The notes below the pieces were generated by a model. That model was not told where the DNA came from, did no database searches, and saw only the letters and a program-made list of their open reading frames with translations. 64,000 nucleotides of DNA from Mucilaginibacter sp. L3T2-6 (GTDB taxonomy: Bacteria; Bacteroidota; Bacteroidia; Sphingobacteriales; Sphingobacteriaceae): contig NZ_JAUMKC010000023.1 of assembly GCF_030519355.1 (NCBI RefSeq), positions 1-64,000 of the forward strand. The letters are read 5' to 3'. The position numbers and the translations under genes are program-made. Shown piece after piece: positions 8,834-17,189 of this stretch (its first letter is position 1; each line of letters begins with the position of its first letter).

Positions 8834-10291
8834 ATGACTGTCAATCAACCGATAACTCCGCCCGCACCCGTTTCAAAATTATGGATAGCCGCAGGTATTT
8901 TATTTTCCGGTTTCGCATGGTATTTTTCCAATGGGTTGACCGGCGATTTGTGGTTTATACTTTGGGTCGCCCCGGTTCCTGTGTTGATATTGGCGCTACG
9001 GGTACGACCAGGAACTGCATTCCTTATTGCATTTTTGGCTAATATTATTGGCAGGCTAAGCTGGTTCAGCTATTTGGAACGGGTTGCTGCTTTGGTGCCG
9101 GCTATTATTTACACCATCGCGCTTCCGCTCATATTCGCGCTGATTGTTTTGCTAACGCGATGGGTTGTACTGCGGATAAATGCGTGGTCTGCCATATTTG
9201 TATTCCCGGTTTTTATTACCCTGTACGAGTTTGTTATGATGTGCTTCTCGCCCGACGGCACCGCCACCAGCCTGGCCTATACACAGCTGAACTGTTTGCC
9301 CATTATTCAAATTGCAGCCATCACCGGTATTTTGGGCGTAACTTTTATGGTGACTTTTATTCCATCGGTGATCGCACTGGTCTGGCATTACCGTGCGGAA
9401 AAGAATAAACTGATTCGCACCCTAAGTATCGGCGGGGGAATTATTGCCGTAACGCTTATATGGGGAGTTATACGCATAGGTTCTCCGGCTGATAAAAACA
9501 TGGTGAGGGTTGGCTTAGCGGCGCTGACTGAAAACATCCACAGCACCAATGACGATCCTGATTTTGGAAAGCAAAAAGTTGTAGCCGCCGAATATGCCAA
9601 ACAGGCGTCCTTGTTGGCGGCCCGGGGTGCTAGGGTGGTCGTCTTTCCTGAAAGAGCCATTGCCGCAAGCAAACAGATGGACGACAGTATTACAGGTAAG
9701 CTCCGCGCTGTGGCCAGGCGAAATCATATCTTCATTATCACCGGCTATACCAACTTTAAAGGTGACAAGGAGCGTAATTCGGCTGTGGTCATTAACGATG
9801 AAGGCGAAACCGCTACCGATTATAACAAGGTCCATTTGGTTGTCGGCTTCGAGCAGCAGTTTACACCGGGAAAAGATATCGGCCTGTTCAACTACCAGGG
9901 CAAGCAAGCGGGTGTCGCCATTTGCAAGGATCTGGATTTTCAGCAGTATATCAATCGCTATGGGGCAGCTAAAGCAGGTTTTGTATTTGTGCCCGCCTGG
10001 GATTTTATTGTTGACGACTGGCTGCATTCCCGCATGGCCATCTTACGCAGCGTCGAGAACGGTTTTTCACAAGTCCGCACGGCGAGGCTCGGCCGGTTAA
10101 CCATCAACGATTATTACGGCCGGGTTACTCATGAGACCAGCTGCTCTAACAGCAAAGCGGCAACGCTGGTTGGCGATGTTTCAATGGAGCACATCGATAC
10201 CATTTACTCACGCTTTGGGGATTGGTTTGGGTACGTGATTTTGCTTGCGGGGATTGGGTTGGTGAGTGTGGCGGTACAAAAGAAGCATTAA
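8834..10291 (+). CDS. Lnt-like membrane nitrilase (apolipoprotein N-acyltransferase family)
   Basis: A 485-residue protein with about six N-terminal membrane segments (residues 15-225), a periplasmic carbon-nitrogen hydrolase domain, and a last membrane segment near 465-480. The catalytic Glu-Lys-Cys triad is visible: VVFPERA (Glu273), DYNKVHLV (Lys332), VAICKDLDF (Cys364). Lnt transfers the third acyl chain onto lipoprotein N-termini. The sequence around Cys364 (CKDLD) differs from the CYE usual in E. coli Lnt, and the catalytic domain seems compact. It may therefore be a paralogue with another acyl-acceptor or amidase role. It stands alone behind the toxin-antitoxin pair. Confidence 0.7.
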   Translation: MTVNQPITPPAPVSKLWIAAGILFSGFAWYFSNGLTGDLWFILWVAPVPVLILALRVRPGTAFLIAFLANIIGRLSWFSYLERVAALVPAIIYTIALPLIFALIVLLTRWVVLRINAWSAIFVFPVFITLYEFVMMCFSPDGTATSLAYTQLNCLPIIQIAAITGILGVTFMVTFIPSVIALVWHYRAEKNKLIRTLSIGGGIIAVTLIWGVIRIGSPADKNMVRVGLAALTENIHSTNDDPDFGKQKVVAAEYAKQASLLAARGARVVVFPERAIAASKQMDDSITGKLRAVARRNHIFIITGYTNFKGDKERNSAVVINDEGETATDYNKVHLVVGFEQQFTPGKDIGLFNYQGKQAGVAICKDLDFQQYINRYGAAKAGFVFVPAWDFIVDDWLHSRMAILRSVENGFSQVRTARLGRLTINDYYGRVTHETSCSNSKAATLVGDVSMEHIDTIYSRFGDWFGYVILLAGIGLVSVAVQKKH

Positions 10292-10386
10292 CATTCCTAA
10301 TAAACTTTGTCCATTGCAATGACAAACGGGTGATCTGTTCTATAACAGCCAATTAAGCAACAATCCGCCGATGCTGCAAAAATCTG

Positions 10387-10394
10387 TATCTTTG
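10387..10394 (+). promoter_or_regulatory. -7 promoter element of radical SAM gene
   Basis: TATCTTTG matches TAnnTTTG. The expected start of transcription (about 10401) precedes the GTG start at 10443. No -33 element is obvious. Confidence 0.45.
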
Positions 10395-10442
10395 CAGCAA
10401 TCAATGATTTCACAACTAATCGGTGAAATCAATTAATAATCG

Positions 10443-11387
10443 GTGGAATCAGCAATAACAACAGTTTGGGAGAAAGGCTATAACAATTATGGCCCGTGGC
10501 TTAAGGAAAAATACAAGGGGCACCGAGTGTTTAAGGTGATTGTTGATGGCGGCTTTACCTGCCCCAACCGGGATGGTTCTAAAGGCTATGGCGGCTGCAC
10601 TTATTGTAATGTCGACTCCTTTACTCCATCGGTGTCGCGTAGTGCTCCTACCGTGCGCGAACAGGTTATTCAGGGCATGGAACGCGCCCGCAGGACCACT
10701 CAAGCAGATAAATTTATTATCTACTTTCAACCTAATACCAATACTTACGCGCCGGCGCATTATCTTAAAATGCTGTACGACGAGGCTTTGAGCTACGGTA
10801 CTGAAGATATTGTGGGTCTTTCGGTTGGCACCCGGCCGGATTGCATCGACGCCGAAAAAATTGCCCTGCTGGAAAGCTATACCGACCGCTTCGACGTTGA
10901 TCTGGAAATGGGCATGGAGTCTATCTACAACGACACCCTGATGCAGATAAACCGGGGATGCAGTCATGATGATTTGATAAAGGCATTAAAGCTGACAGAG
11001 AACAGCAAGCTGGATATCTGCGTGCATACTATTTTCGGTTTCCCGTGGGAAACTAAGGAAATGATGCTGCGCTATGCTGATGAGATCAACCGTTTTCCCC
11101 AGATAAAATTTGTAAAATTCCATCACCTGCATATTGTGGAAGGCTCAGTTATGGGCGTAAAATATAAGCGCGAGCCGTTTAAACTTTTTGAGCTGGATGA
11201 GTATGCGGATTTTTTATGTGAATTGCTACCTCTTGTGCGCCCTGATGTTGTTATTCAACGTCTGTTCGGGCTAAGTGACCGTGAATTGCTGATCGCTCCT
11301 AACTGGGGATTTAAAAAGTCAGAGATACAGCATTTTATTGATAAAAGGATATTGGATAGAGGGGTGGTGCAAGGCTCGGCGTTATAA
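10443..11387 (+). CDS. TIGR01212/YhcC-type radical SAM protein
   Basis: A 314-residue protein with the radical SAM cluster motif in CPNRDGSKGYGGCTYCNV, preceded by GYNNYGPWLKEKYKGHRVFKV, a block specific to the YhcC/TIGR01212 family. Later blocks GTRPDCID, MGMESIYNDTL and HHLHIVEGS also fit. The family binds a 4Fe-4S cluster and S-adenosylmethionine; its substrate is not well established. The best start is GTG at 10443, since an earlier ATG near 10404 opens only a ten-codon frame. Two near-repeats of ATCGGTGAAATCA lie just upstream. Confidence 0.85.
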   Translation: MESAITTVWEKGYNNYGPWLKEKYKGHRVFKVIVDGGFTCPNRDGSKGYGGCTYCNVDSFTPSVSRSAPTVREQVIQGMERARRTTQADKFIIYFQPNTNTYAPAHYLKMLYDEALSYGTEDIVGLSVGTRPDCIDAEKIALLESYTDRFDVDLEMGMESIYNDTLMQINRGCSHDDLIKALKLTENSKLDICVHTIFGFPWETKEMMLRYADEINRFPQIKFVKFHHLHIVEGSVMGVKYKREPFKLFELDEYADFLCELLPLVRPDVVIQRLFGLSDRELLIAPNWGFKKSEIQHFIDKRILDRGVVQGSAL

Positions 11388-11392
11388 ATCAA

Positions 11393-11495
11393 TTTGCTAG
11401 CGAGGACCGAGCGCGGCAGCCTCATCACAGGTATTGTAGACGATGCATAGCGGGCTAAGTATGGCAACGAGATTGCTTCGTTCCTCGCAATGACA
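11393..11495. repeat. Dispersed inverted repeat between convergent genes
   Basis: The right arm GAGATTGCTTCGTTCCTCGC (11470 on), followed by AATGAC, pairs with a degenerate left arm GCGAGGACCGAGCGCGGCAG, in which GCGAGGA, CGA and CTC are kept. Elements reading CATTGCGAGGAACGAAGCAA are frequent in many bacterial genomes, from general recollection. The position, between two converging genes, suits a transcription end. Confidence 0.6.
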
Positions 11496-11517
11496 GGCTT
11501 TAAGTTTGTTTCGAGGT

Positions 11518-12546
11518 CTAATTATACTTCCACCTCACCAGGGTTTTTCTTCCCAAATCATAGGTTACCCTGAATGCTTCCTGGTTACTGGTAAAGCCCG
11601 GCGTGCGGTGTATGCTGAAGATAAACTGTCCTTTGATGCGGTTGAACAGAAAAGGGGTAAACATTAAGTCCAGGCGGTCATAGAATTTCTTTTCGTAAAA
11701 GGCATCGCCGAAGCTTAGTTCAGAGCCCTGCCCGGCATAAAATTCGTTAAAGGCAGCAAAGCGATGATAGCTGACATAGGCGCTGGCGACAAAACCTTTT
11801 TGAAACTTACCACCATCAACGCCTCTCCTGCGTTGAAAAGAGCCCATGAAACCTGCCTCAACAGACAGCGAATCAAATGTGGTTTGCTTATGACTAAAAT
11901 CGAGACCGAGTTTTATTTGTCCGCCGCCGTCATCGCCGATATGGTCGTTTGGTAATAATATCTCCGCCCCTGCATCGTGCAGCATCAGCACATAGTGCGA
12001 AATATAAAACGGACCCGTTAGCGATGGCCGCCACTTGCCTTCAAAACCAAATAAAAACTGCTCACGATCGGTAGCGGTTTGGCGGCTTACCCAGTCAATC
12101 CAGCCGGTTTCGGTAAAATGTGGGTTTTGATACCGCGCCAGCAGACCTTCTATGTTTGGTCGGTAGTAACGTAGGGTATCATTCAACAAGGCGCGCGGAT
12201 AATTATCCAGCAAACCAATACGCGGAAATTCACCGGCATCAAAAAGCCAGTTCTTGCTTTCGTATTTATAATAGGCTACCGGATTCGCCTTTAAAAAATA
12301 GGGCTTTGCACCGAACTCGTGTATACCATCCACACCCACAATAAAGTGATTTACGCTGTCAAGGTTAAGGCCCAAATCAAGAGCGACACGGGTACCTGAA
12401 TAGGTACGCGAGCGCGCTGTAAAATCTTTATACTCGCGGTTATCCAAAAAGCCGAGTCCGTTAAAATGTATGTCGAGGCTTTGTGCCATCGAGGCGGTAA
12501 TTGCTGTCAGCGAAATGAAAATAGTGAGGTAAATCTTTTTTATCAC
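11518..12546 (-). CDS. Outer-membrane beta-barrel protein (porin-like), function unknown
   Basis: A 342-residue protein with a signal peptide (MIKKIYLTIFISLTAITASMAQ). The body alternates polar and aromatic residues and ends in a strand rich in Arg and Tyr (TYDLGRKTLVRWKYN), as expected of outer-membrane barrels. I do not recognise a substrate-specific family. It lies 9 bases downstream of the ArnT-like glycosyltransferase and is surely co-transcribed with it, hinting at a cell-surface glycan role. Confidence 0.7.
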   Translation of the reverse strand: MIKKIYLTIFISLTAITASMAQSLDIHFNGLGFLDNREYKDFTARSRTYSGTRVALDLGLNLDSVNHFIVGVDGIHEFGAKPYFLKANPVAYYKYESKNWLFDAGEFPRIGLLDNYPRALLNDTLRYYRPNIEGLLARYQNPHFTETGWIDWVSRQTATDREQFLFGFEGKWRPSLTGPFYISHYVLMLHDAGAEILLPNDHIGDDGGGQIKLGLDFSHKQTTFDSLSVEAGFMGSFQRRRGVDGGKFQKGFVASAYVSYHRFAAFNEFYAGQGSELSFGDAFYEKKFYDRLDLMFTPFLFNRIKGQFIFSIHRTPGFTSNQEAFRVTYDLGRKTLVRWKYN

Positions 12547-12555
12547 GGGGCGATG

Positions 12556-14271
12556 TTATTTAACAGTTAATTTTATTACGCGGCTATTTTTACTCCCATA
12601 AAAAGGCTCAGTGCGCAGGGAAAAAATGAGACTATAATCCCCCTTTTCTTTCGGCGAAGTTACGGGAAAAGTAAAATGGGTTTGCTCACCGGGCTGTAAA
12701 GTTATTTTTTTATAAGTGTCCTTCGCCTCAACCACACCGGTCAGCACGTCATCCCTAAAAAAACAATATTCCAGTTTTACCGGGTGCGTATAACCGCTGT
12801 CGGTAAAGCTGATGGGATAAGGGTATGGATTGCTTATAGTCAGATTGAAGTTGGTTGTCGCGCCGGGAGTTGTACTTAACTTAAGTGGTCCGGTTTCAAT
12901 CATCACTTTCTGATAAGTGCGCACATCCTGCACCCAATTGTAATACCAGCGGCCAGCCTCGTTTTTTATCGAGTCATTAGCGAGGCCGGGAATGGGTTCG
13001 ATGGTTAAATAAAGCACCTTTTTATGCTGGATACTGTCTTCCATCGGCCAGATGTCATATTGGGTTGCCCGGTAATAGCGGCTGTCGTATGCAAAACATT
13101 TCAGGCTGTTGGTATAATAATTATATTTTGACGGATTTTGAAAACCCTCTGCCATCACCACGTAGTTATCTCCGGCTTTTTGTTTTACCAGGTGCGTCCA
13201 CTCTTTAAAACCATAATAGCTTTTAAGGTGACCATAAGTGCGGGCAAAGCCAAAGCCACCGATTACGATAATTCTGACGATGACAATAATGCTCACATTG
13301 ACGATCGCCAGCGGCAGCAGCCACTTGGGCCAACCGTTTTGCTGTTTAAAATGGATAAGAGCCAGCATTACCAGCGGGGCAAACAGGATAAACGCCCATT
13401 GCGGCTGCACCTCGCCTTTGACGCTGCTGATGAGGAAAAACAGGAAAGTGCCCAAACAGTTAACCACTAAACAGCGGATAAACGCATCCGTAATTTTAAC
13501 GGTGTAAGCTTTGTAAAACAGGAACCATCCTATCAGCGGACCAGCCATCAGCAGTTGGCCGGGTATATAGGAAAAGGTATTCAGGAAATCATATTTATCA
13601 GACGACCGCTCAAACAGGTGATAATTGATGGATGGATAATCATGATTGGCCTGCCAGATAATATGCGGCACAAAAAGCGCTACAGAAATTACTACGATTC
13701 CCCAAAAAGAAAGACGCCTTACCAATTTCAAATTAGCCAGTAAAGTGAATCCGACCACCAGTATGCCGTTGTATTTGCTGTATAGCAAACAGGCGATAGT
13801 AAAGCCGAGCAATGCGGCTAATGCCCAGCTATCCGATTTAAGATACCGTTGGTAAAGAAAGTAAAACAGAGCTGTAAAAAAGAACAGCGGCCCGTCAGGG
13901 GTGGTGGTAAACCCATAAATATGGAAAATAAATACGCCGGATACCACTAATACAAATGCAAGTGCATCCACGGCATATTGTTTCAGCGTAAGCCAAAGCA
14001 GCCAAATGGATGCCGAGCTGGTAAGTACGGTAAACAGCCGTAGCCCAAGCTCGTTATGCATAATGCTGTCGCCGATGCGAATGAGCAGGGCCACCATGGG
14101 CGGATGATCGAAATAGCCCCAGTCGAGGTAGCGGGAGTACATCCAGTAATAGGCCTCATCGCCCTGCAGTTCAAGCGTGCTGGCTTGCACCAGGTTTAGC
14201 ACCGTCCAGCCCAGCAGGAAATACCAGACAAGCTTATTGGGGTGGATGGACTTTAAGGCAGATGAGGGCAT
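12556..14271 (-). CDS. ArnT/GT39-like membrane glycosyltransferase
   Basis: A 571-residue protein with about ten membrane segments in its first 360 residues. The first loop has LELQGDEAYYWMYSRYLDWGYFDHPP, where GDEAYYW is the acidic signature of GT-C dolichyl- or undecaprenyl-phosphate-sugar transferases such as ArnT and Pmt. A soluble C-terminal domain of about 170 residues follows, with beta-rich segments. The enzyme should move a sugar from a lipid carrier to lipid A, a protein or a glycan outside the inner membrane. The acceptor cannot be told from sequence. Forms an operon with the downstream barrel protein. Confidence 0.85.
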   Translation of the reverse strand: MPSSALKSIHPNKLVWYFLLGWTVLNLVQASTLELQGDEAYYWMYSRYLDWGYFDHPPMVALLIRIGDSIMHNELGLRLFTVLTSSASIWLLWLTLKQYAVDALAFVLVVSGVFIFHIYGFTTTPDGPLFFFTALFYFLYQRYLKSDSWALAALLGFTIACLLYSKYNGILVVGFTLLANLKLVRRLSFWGIVVISVALFVPHIIWQANHDYPSINYHLFERSSDKYDFLNTFSYIPGQLLMAGPLIGWFLFYKAYTVKITDAFIRCLVVNCLGTFLFFLISSVKGEVQPQWAFILFAPLVMLALIHFKQQNGWPKWLLPLAIVNVSIIVIVRIIVIGGFGFARTYGHLKSYYGFKEWTHLVKQKAGDNYVVMAEGFQNPSKYNYYTNSLKCFAYDSRYYRATQYDIWPMEDSIQHKKVLYLTIEPIPGLANDSIKNEAGRWYYNWVQDVRTYQKVMIETGPLKLSTTPGATTNFNLTISNPYPYPISFTDSGYTHPVKLEYCFFRDDVLTGVVEAKDTYKKITLQPGEQTHFTFPVTSPKEKGDYSLIFSLRTEPFYGSKNSRVIKLTVK

Positions 14272-14407
14272 GTTTTACCTGATATTTTCAGGCTGTAAAG
14301 GTAAGAGAAATCGCTTTAATAAACTGTCTGTCACTTTTCCAAAGGGATTTTCTTCCTATCATTTTCTAATGTAATATGGTATGGTCTATCGGTTAAGGTA
14401 TAAAGGA

Positions 14408-14779
14408 TTAGAGCGACAAAACCACAGCTTGCAAATCAATAATCGTCTTAAATCCCGTATCCATTGTAAACAGAGGCAAATCGAAATATATAGCTGTGGC
14501 AGCAATTACAGCATCTGGCAGCTTGGTTTTATACTTCACTCTAATCTGTATAGTAATATCCTTTATAGATGGCTCAATATCAACAATATAACACTTAGAC
14601 AGAAAATCTTTCAGAAGCCGGCTATCTGCGGGAGTAAGTTTGGAGTGGCTTAAAACCTCGATTTCTGAGATTATAGAAACAAATAAGTTACGCCCTGTTA
14701 TTAACTCTCTAACCTCTTCAACACCATTAAATAGATTGATGATAAGGGAGGTATCAGCGACTATTCTATCGCCATTCAT
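14408..14779 (-). CDS. PIN-domain toxin (VapC-like)
   Basis: A product of about 123 residues starting MNGDRIVADTSLIINLF, with the first PIN aspartate in VADTS. It continues with SEIEVLSHSKL, LPDAVIAATAIYFDLPLFTMD, giving the later acidic residues of the active site. PIN toxins are Mg-dependent RNases, often cutting tRNA. A GTG lies one codon upstream of the ATG, but the ATG overlaps the antitoxin gene neatly and is preferred. The gene looks complete. Activity is inferred. Confidence 0.85.
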   Translation of the reverse strand: MNGDRIVADTSLIINLFNGVEEVRELITGRNLFVSIISEIEVLSHSKLTPADSRLLKDFLSKCYIVDIEPSIKDITIQIRVKYKTKLPDAVIAATAIYFDLPLFTMDTGFKTIIDLQAVVLSL

Positions 14780-14939
14780 CACGAATCTTTAGTTGATAGG
14801 TCAGGCCGTCTTCTCCAAAATTTATCTTACCAAAATATTTTGATAAATCTATGGGCTTCTTTTTCCCTTGAAGCTTAGTTAATTCTTCATCAACCTTACG
14901 TCGTCCGGTCGACTTGTTAACTTCAATTATTTTCGCCAT
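14766..14939 (-). CDS. Small antitoxin of the PIN toxin (VapB-like)
   Basis: A 57-residue frame, MAKIIEVNKSTGRRKVDEEL ... FGEDGLTYQLKIRDEWR. Its stop overlaps the PIN toxin start by 14 bases, so the two are translationally coupled. It is short and charged, with no recognised DNA-binding motif in the N-terminus. It occupies the VapB position. It is shorter than usual gene-caller cut-offs and easily missed. Confidence 0.75.
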   Translation of the reverse strand: MAKIIEVNKSTGRRKVDEELTKLQGKKKPIDLSKYFGKINFGEDGLTYQLKIRDEWR

Positions 14940-14972
14940 AAACAAATATACCTATTAATTAAAATATAACAA

Positions 14973-14992
14973 AAAACCCGGCCTAAACCGGG
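14973..14992. terminator. Terminator duplicated from odhB
   Basis: AACCCGG-CCTAAA-CCGGGTT hairpin. It is nearly identical, flanks included, to the odhB terminator at 19741-19760, and lies at the matching distance from the odhB 3' remnant. Confidence 0.75.
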
Positions 14993-15232
14993 TTACTATT
15001 TATAACGCTATAATCTTTCGATCCGCTAGTCCCACAAATCTCAGACTATACCCCCAATATCAATCTTGCCGGCTTCCAATAGTTACTTAACGCGTATCAG
15101 GAAGCCTACAGACTCGCGGCCGTCAATGATGCGGTGATCGTAGGATGGGGACTGCGACGAATTCAATATCGGTGTCGGCATCATGGAGCCAAACACACTA
15201 CCATTGTTGATTGTAAATTTACCGCCGGTCAT
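14993..15232 (-). pseudogene. Decayed second copy of the odhB 3' end
   Basis: Read on the minus strand from 15232, the segment gives MTGGKFTINNGSVFGSMM, then PTPILNSSQSP, then directly YDHRIIDGRESVGFLIRVK and a stop. The intact odhB reads MTGGTFTITNGGVFGSMMST at the same place and has about 30 more residues between NSPQS and YDHRII, so this copy carries an in-frame deletion of about 90-96 bases. After the early stop, similarity to odhB continues past its 3' end through the terminator. Orientation is the same as odhB, making a direct repeat around the caspase operon. No upstream half of the gene is present, so it cannot make an enzyme. Confidence 0.85.
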
Positions 15233-16011
15233 GGATAGATAGTTGTTAAAACTTCACTACCGATTTTACCATAGTTCGCATACACATGCGCTGCAAGTTC
15301 TTGTTTAAGAATTTTTTGATCAGATAACCCGCTGTTATGAGCGATGACCTCAAGTTCTTGTTTTAGCGTACTTTTAGAAACCATTGCCGGCTGAAACTCC
15401 GCTACGATGGAGGAAACCGGCCTTCCGGCAGATATGGACTGATAACACAACATTGCTTTAGATGGAATGCCCTCAGGAAAAAGATCATCGGTAAAAGTAA
15501 TGCCTGATGCATTCTGCTTTACCTTTCGGGCTAGTGTTTTACCGTTGATGGCATATTGCAAAAAGAAAAAATTTTGATTATCGCGTTTGTAATCTGAAGT
15601 AATGGCCAAAGGCTCGTCAGTCACCAGACATATACGGTCACCCGTCTCTGCACAACGAAAATAACTTTTCGGATCGTATTCGGTTGAGCCTAAAGCCCGG
15701 GTACTTAAATGATAGCTGCCTGGCGCCGGAATCAGGGCATTTTTTAGTGTGGCCAGCGCTTCTCCATCGGGTGTGGTTTTTGCACTGCCGGCGCTTAAAT
15801 CAAACCGGCCTTTTCCCGGACTGATACAAGAGACCTTCGCATCTTTCCCGACAAAAATTAATTGATCGGTGGGACCGAGGGCATCACCGATTTTAACCGG
15901 GCTCCTGTTACGCTGTAACTTAACTGTTCCTTTTACAAACGTCACGTAATATTTTTCATTTTGAAAAAAAGAGGACAGCGTGACAAACATCAATACAAAT
16001 ATTAATCGCAT
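15229..16011 (-). CDS. FecR-like secreted protein of the caspase/CHASE2 operon
   Basis: A 260-residue protein with an N-terminal hydrophobic signal (MRLIFVLMFVTLSSFF). Residues 22-70 (VTFVKGTVKLQRN ... GDALGPTDQLIFVGKDAKVSC) resemble the beta-helical FecR-type repeat, in which a value is written as a V-x-G-x-V strand, then GD.L...D.L. The remainder is unassigned, with a helical tail. ATG lies 2 bases after the CHASE2 stop, so it is the third gene of one operon. Its stop codon falls on the first bases of the odhB remnant, so the C-terminus may have been trimmed or created at an insertion junction. FecR-like domains elsewhere relay signals at the membrane. The role here is inferred. Confidence 0.65.
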   Translation of the reverse strand: MRLIFVLMFVTLSSFFQNEKYYVTFVKGTVKLQRNRSPVKIGDALGPTDQLIFVGKDAKVSCISPGKGRFDLSAGSAKTTPDGEALATLKNALIPAPGSYHLSTRALGSTEYDPKSYFRCAETGDRICLVTDEPLAITSDYKRDNQNFFFLQYAINGKTLARKVKQNASGITFTDDLFPEGIPSKAMLCYQSISAGRPVSSIVAEFQPAMVSKSTLKQELEVIAHNSGLSDQKILKQELAAHVYANYGKIGSEVLTTIYP

Positions 16012-16013
16012 TA

Positions 16014-17189
16014 TTATTTAAAATTAAGATAGGTTTCACGTAAGTTAATCAAATATTCCTTTAACTTGTGCCGGTTCCATTCCTGCTGCCGTAGTTGTAT
16101 CAAAAACCGAAGAAAGTTTATGTAGATGGTTAAAACCAGCACCTGCACAGGCTGATGAAACATTAAATATGATATCACCGAAAGAAAAGCTAAAAACGTA
16201 GCACTCGCCAGCAATGGCGCAAACCAGCGCATATGTTTTGCTTTTCCGTATTGTGGAAATAACATTAGCCTGGAGAAAATGGTATAACCGCCAATTAAAA
16301 ATAAAAGCCACCACAAACTGACCAGGTGGCGGCCCGACATCATAGTTAGATAAACATTTAGCAGAATGAGTGTCCCGGGCGTTTTTCCGTAGATCGTGTC
16401 GTGAACGTCATTTTCAAAGTCGCCAAGCAATACTATCCGGTTTTTAAGAAACTCGTTTACTATGGTTTGCTCAGGCAAAATCATAAGTTCTGAAAGATTA
16501 ACTACCGGATATTCCGCCTGCTGAAAAAGTTCATAACTTCGGATAGGATAATCGATTATCATCGAATTCATTGTTAACCGGCCATTATCCATAGGCCAGC
16601 CATATAACCAGGTGAAATGATTGCCTGTTAGCTGTTGGTAAAGATAGACAGGGATTGAGGGTATAGAGTCATTCTGGAATAATTTGAACTTGAAAAATCC
16701 GCTGTTGGCCATCCTGTAATCAGCCATCGCATGCGGAACCCTCAGGCTCAACGGCTCAACTTTTCCGTTTTCATCGTAATGTGTCGGGAATATAATGTTA
16801 TGGATGCCCGCCACAGAACGCTCCAACTGCACATCATAATCAGAATGCCCCTTCAGGAAAACATCGCACAACCCAAATCTAATCTCTTTTTGATGACGTT
16901 TAAAAATTTCAAAAAAAGACGCCAGCTTTTCACGGTCGGTAATTACGTCATTACCCAGGCCATCGGCGATGGGGATTAAGGCTTTGTCATGTGCAAGGTT
17001 GATAAAAAGAAAATCCTTTTTGGGCGGATCTTCATCCAAGCCAAGTACAACCCTTTTAAAGATCGAAGCCTGCTGAATAAGCATGCGTTCATCGCCATAG
17101 GTATAATCACTATTAATCCACCATGCGGTAAGCAGCAGCAAAACAAACGCATGCAGAAAACTGATTAACCACTTATTACCGGACTTCAT
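16014..17189 (-). CDS. CHASE2-domain membrane protein without output domain
   Basis: A 391-residue protein: an N-terminal membrane segment (residues 8-24), an extracytoplasmic domain of about 255 residues ending NRIVLLGDFENDVHDTIYGKTPGTLILLNVYLTM, then three closely packed membrane segments (about 295-365) and a short basic tail. That layout, including the VLLGD...D...T..G...P G..I.AN-like block and the terminal trio of helices, is that of CHASE2 sensors. Most CHASE2 proteins continue into a kinase or cyclase; this one stops after about 25 cytoplasmic residues. Start and stop overlap the caspase gene (TAATG), and the FecR-like gene follows at 2 bases. I infer that it senses an envelope signal and passes it to one of its partners. 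Confidence 0.8.
   Translation of the reverse strand: MKSGNKWLISFLHAFVLLLLTAWWINSDYTYGDERMLIQQASIFKRVVLGLDEDPPKKDFLFINLAHDKALIPIADGLGNDVITDREKLASFFEIFKRHQKEIRFGLCDVFLKGHSDYDVQLERSVAGIHNIIFPTHYDENGKVEPLSLRVPHAMADYRMANSGFFKFKLFQNDSIPSIPVYLYQQLTGNHFTWLYGWPMDNGRLTMNSMIIDYPIRSYELFQQAEYPVVNLSELMILPEQTIVNEFLKNRIVLLGDFENDVHDTIYGKTPGTLILLNVYLTMMSGRHLVSLWWLLFLIGGYTIFSRLMLFPQYGKAKHMRWFAPLLASATFLAFLSVISYLMFHQPVQVLVLTIYINFLRFLIQLRQQEWNRHKLKEYLINLRETYLNFK

Noticed and set aside
9515..10027. Long minus-strand frame inside the Lnt-like gene
   Set aside because: It is a shadow of a gene with a visible catalytic triad, and has no domain of its own.
14993..15232. A functional acyltransferase fragment or separate gene
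   Set aside because: It lacks the 5' part, carries a deletion and an early stop, and parallels odhB including its terminator. A duplicated remnant explains it better.
16014..17189. CHASE2 protein as a histidine kinase or cyclase
   Set aside because: The frame ends about 25 residues after the last membrane helix and the next gene starts at once. No catalytic domain is encoded.
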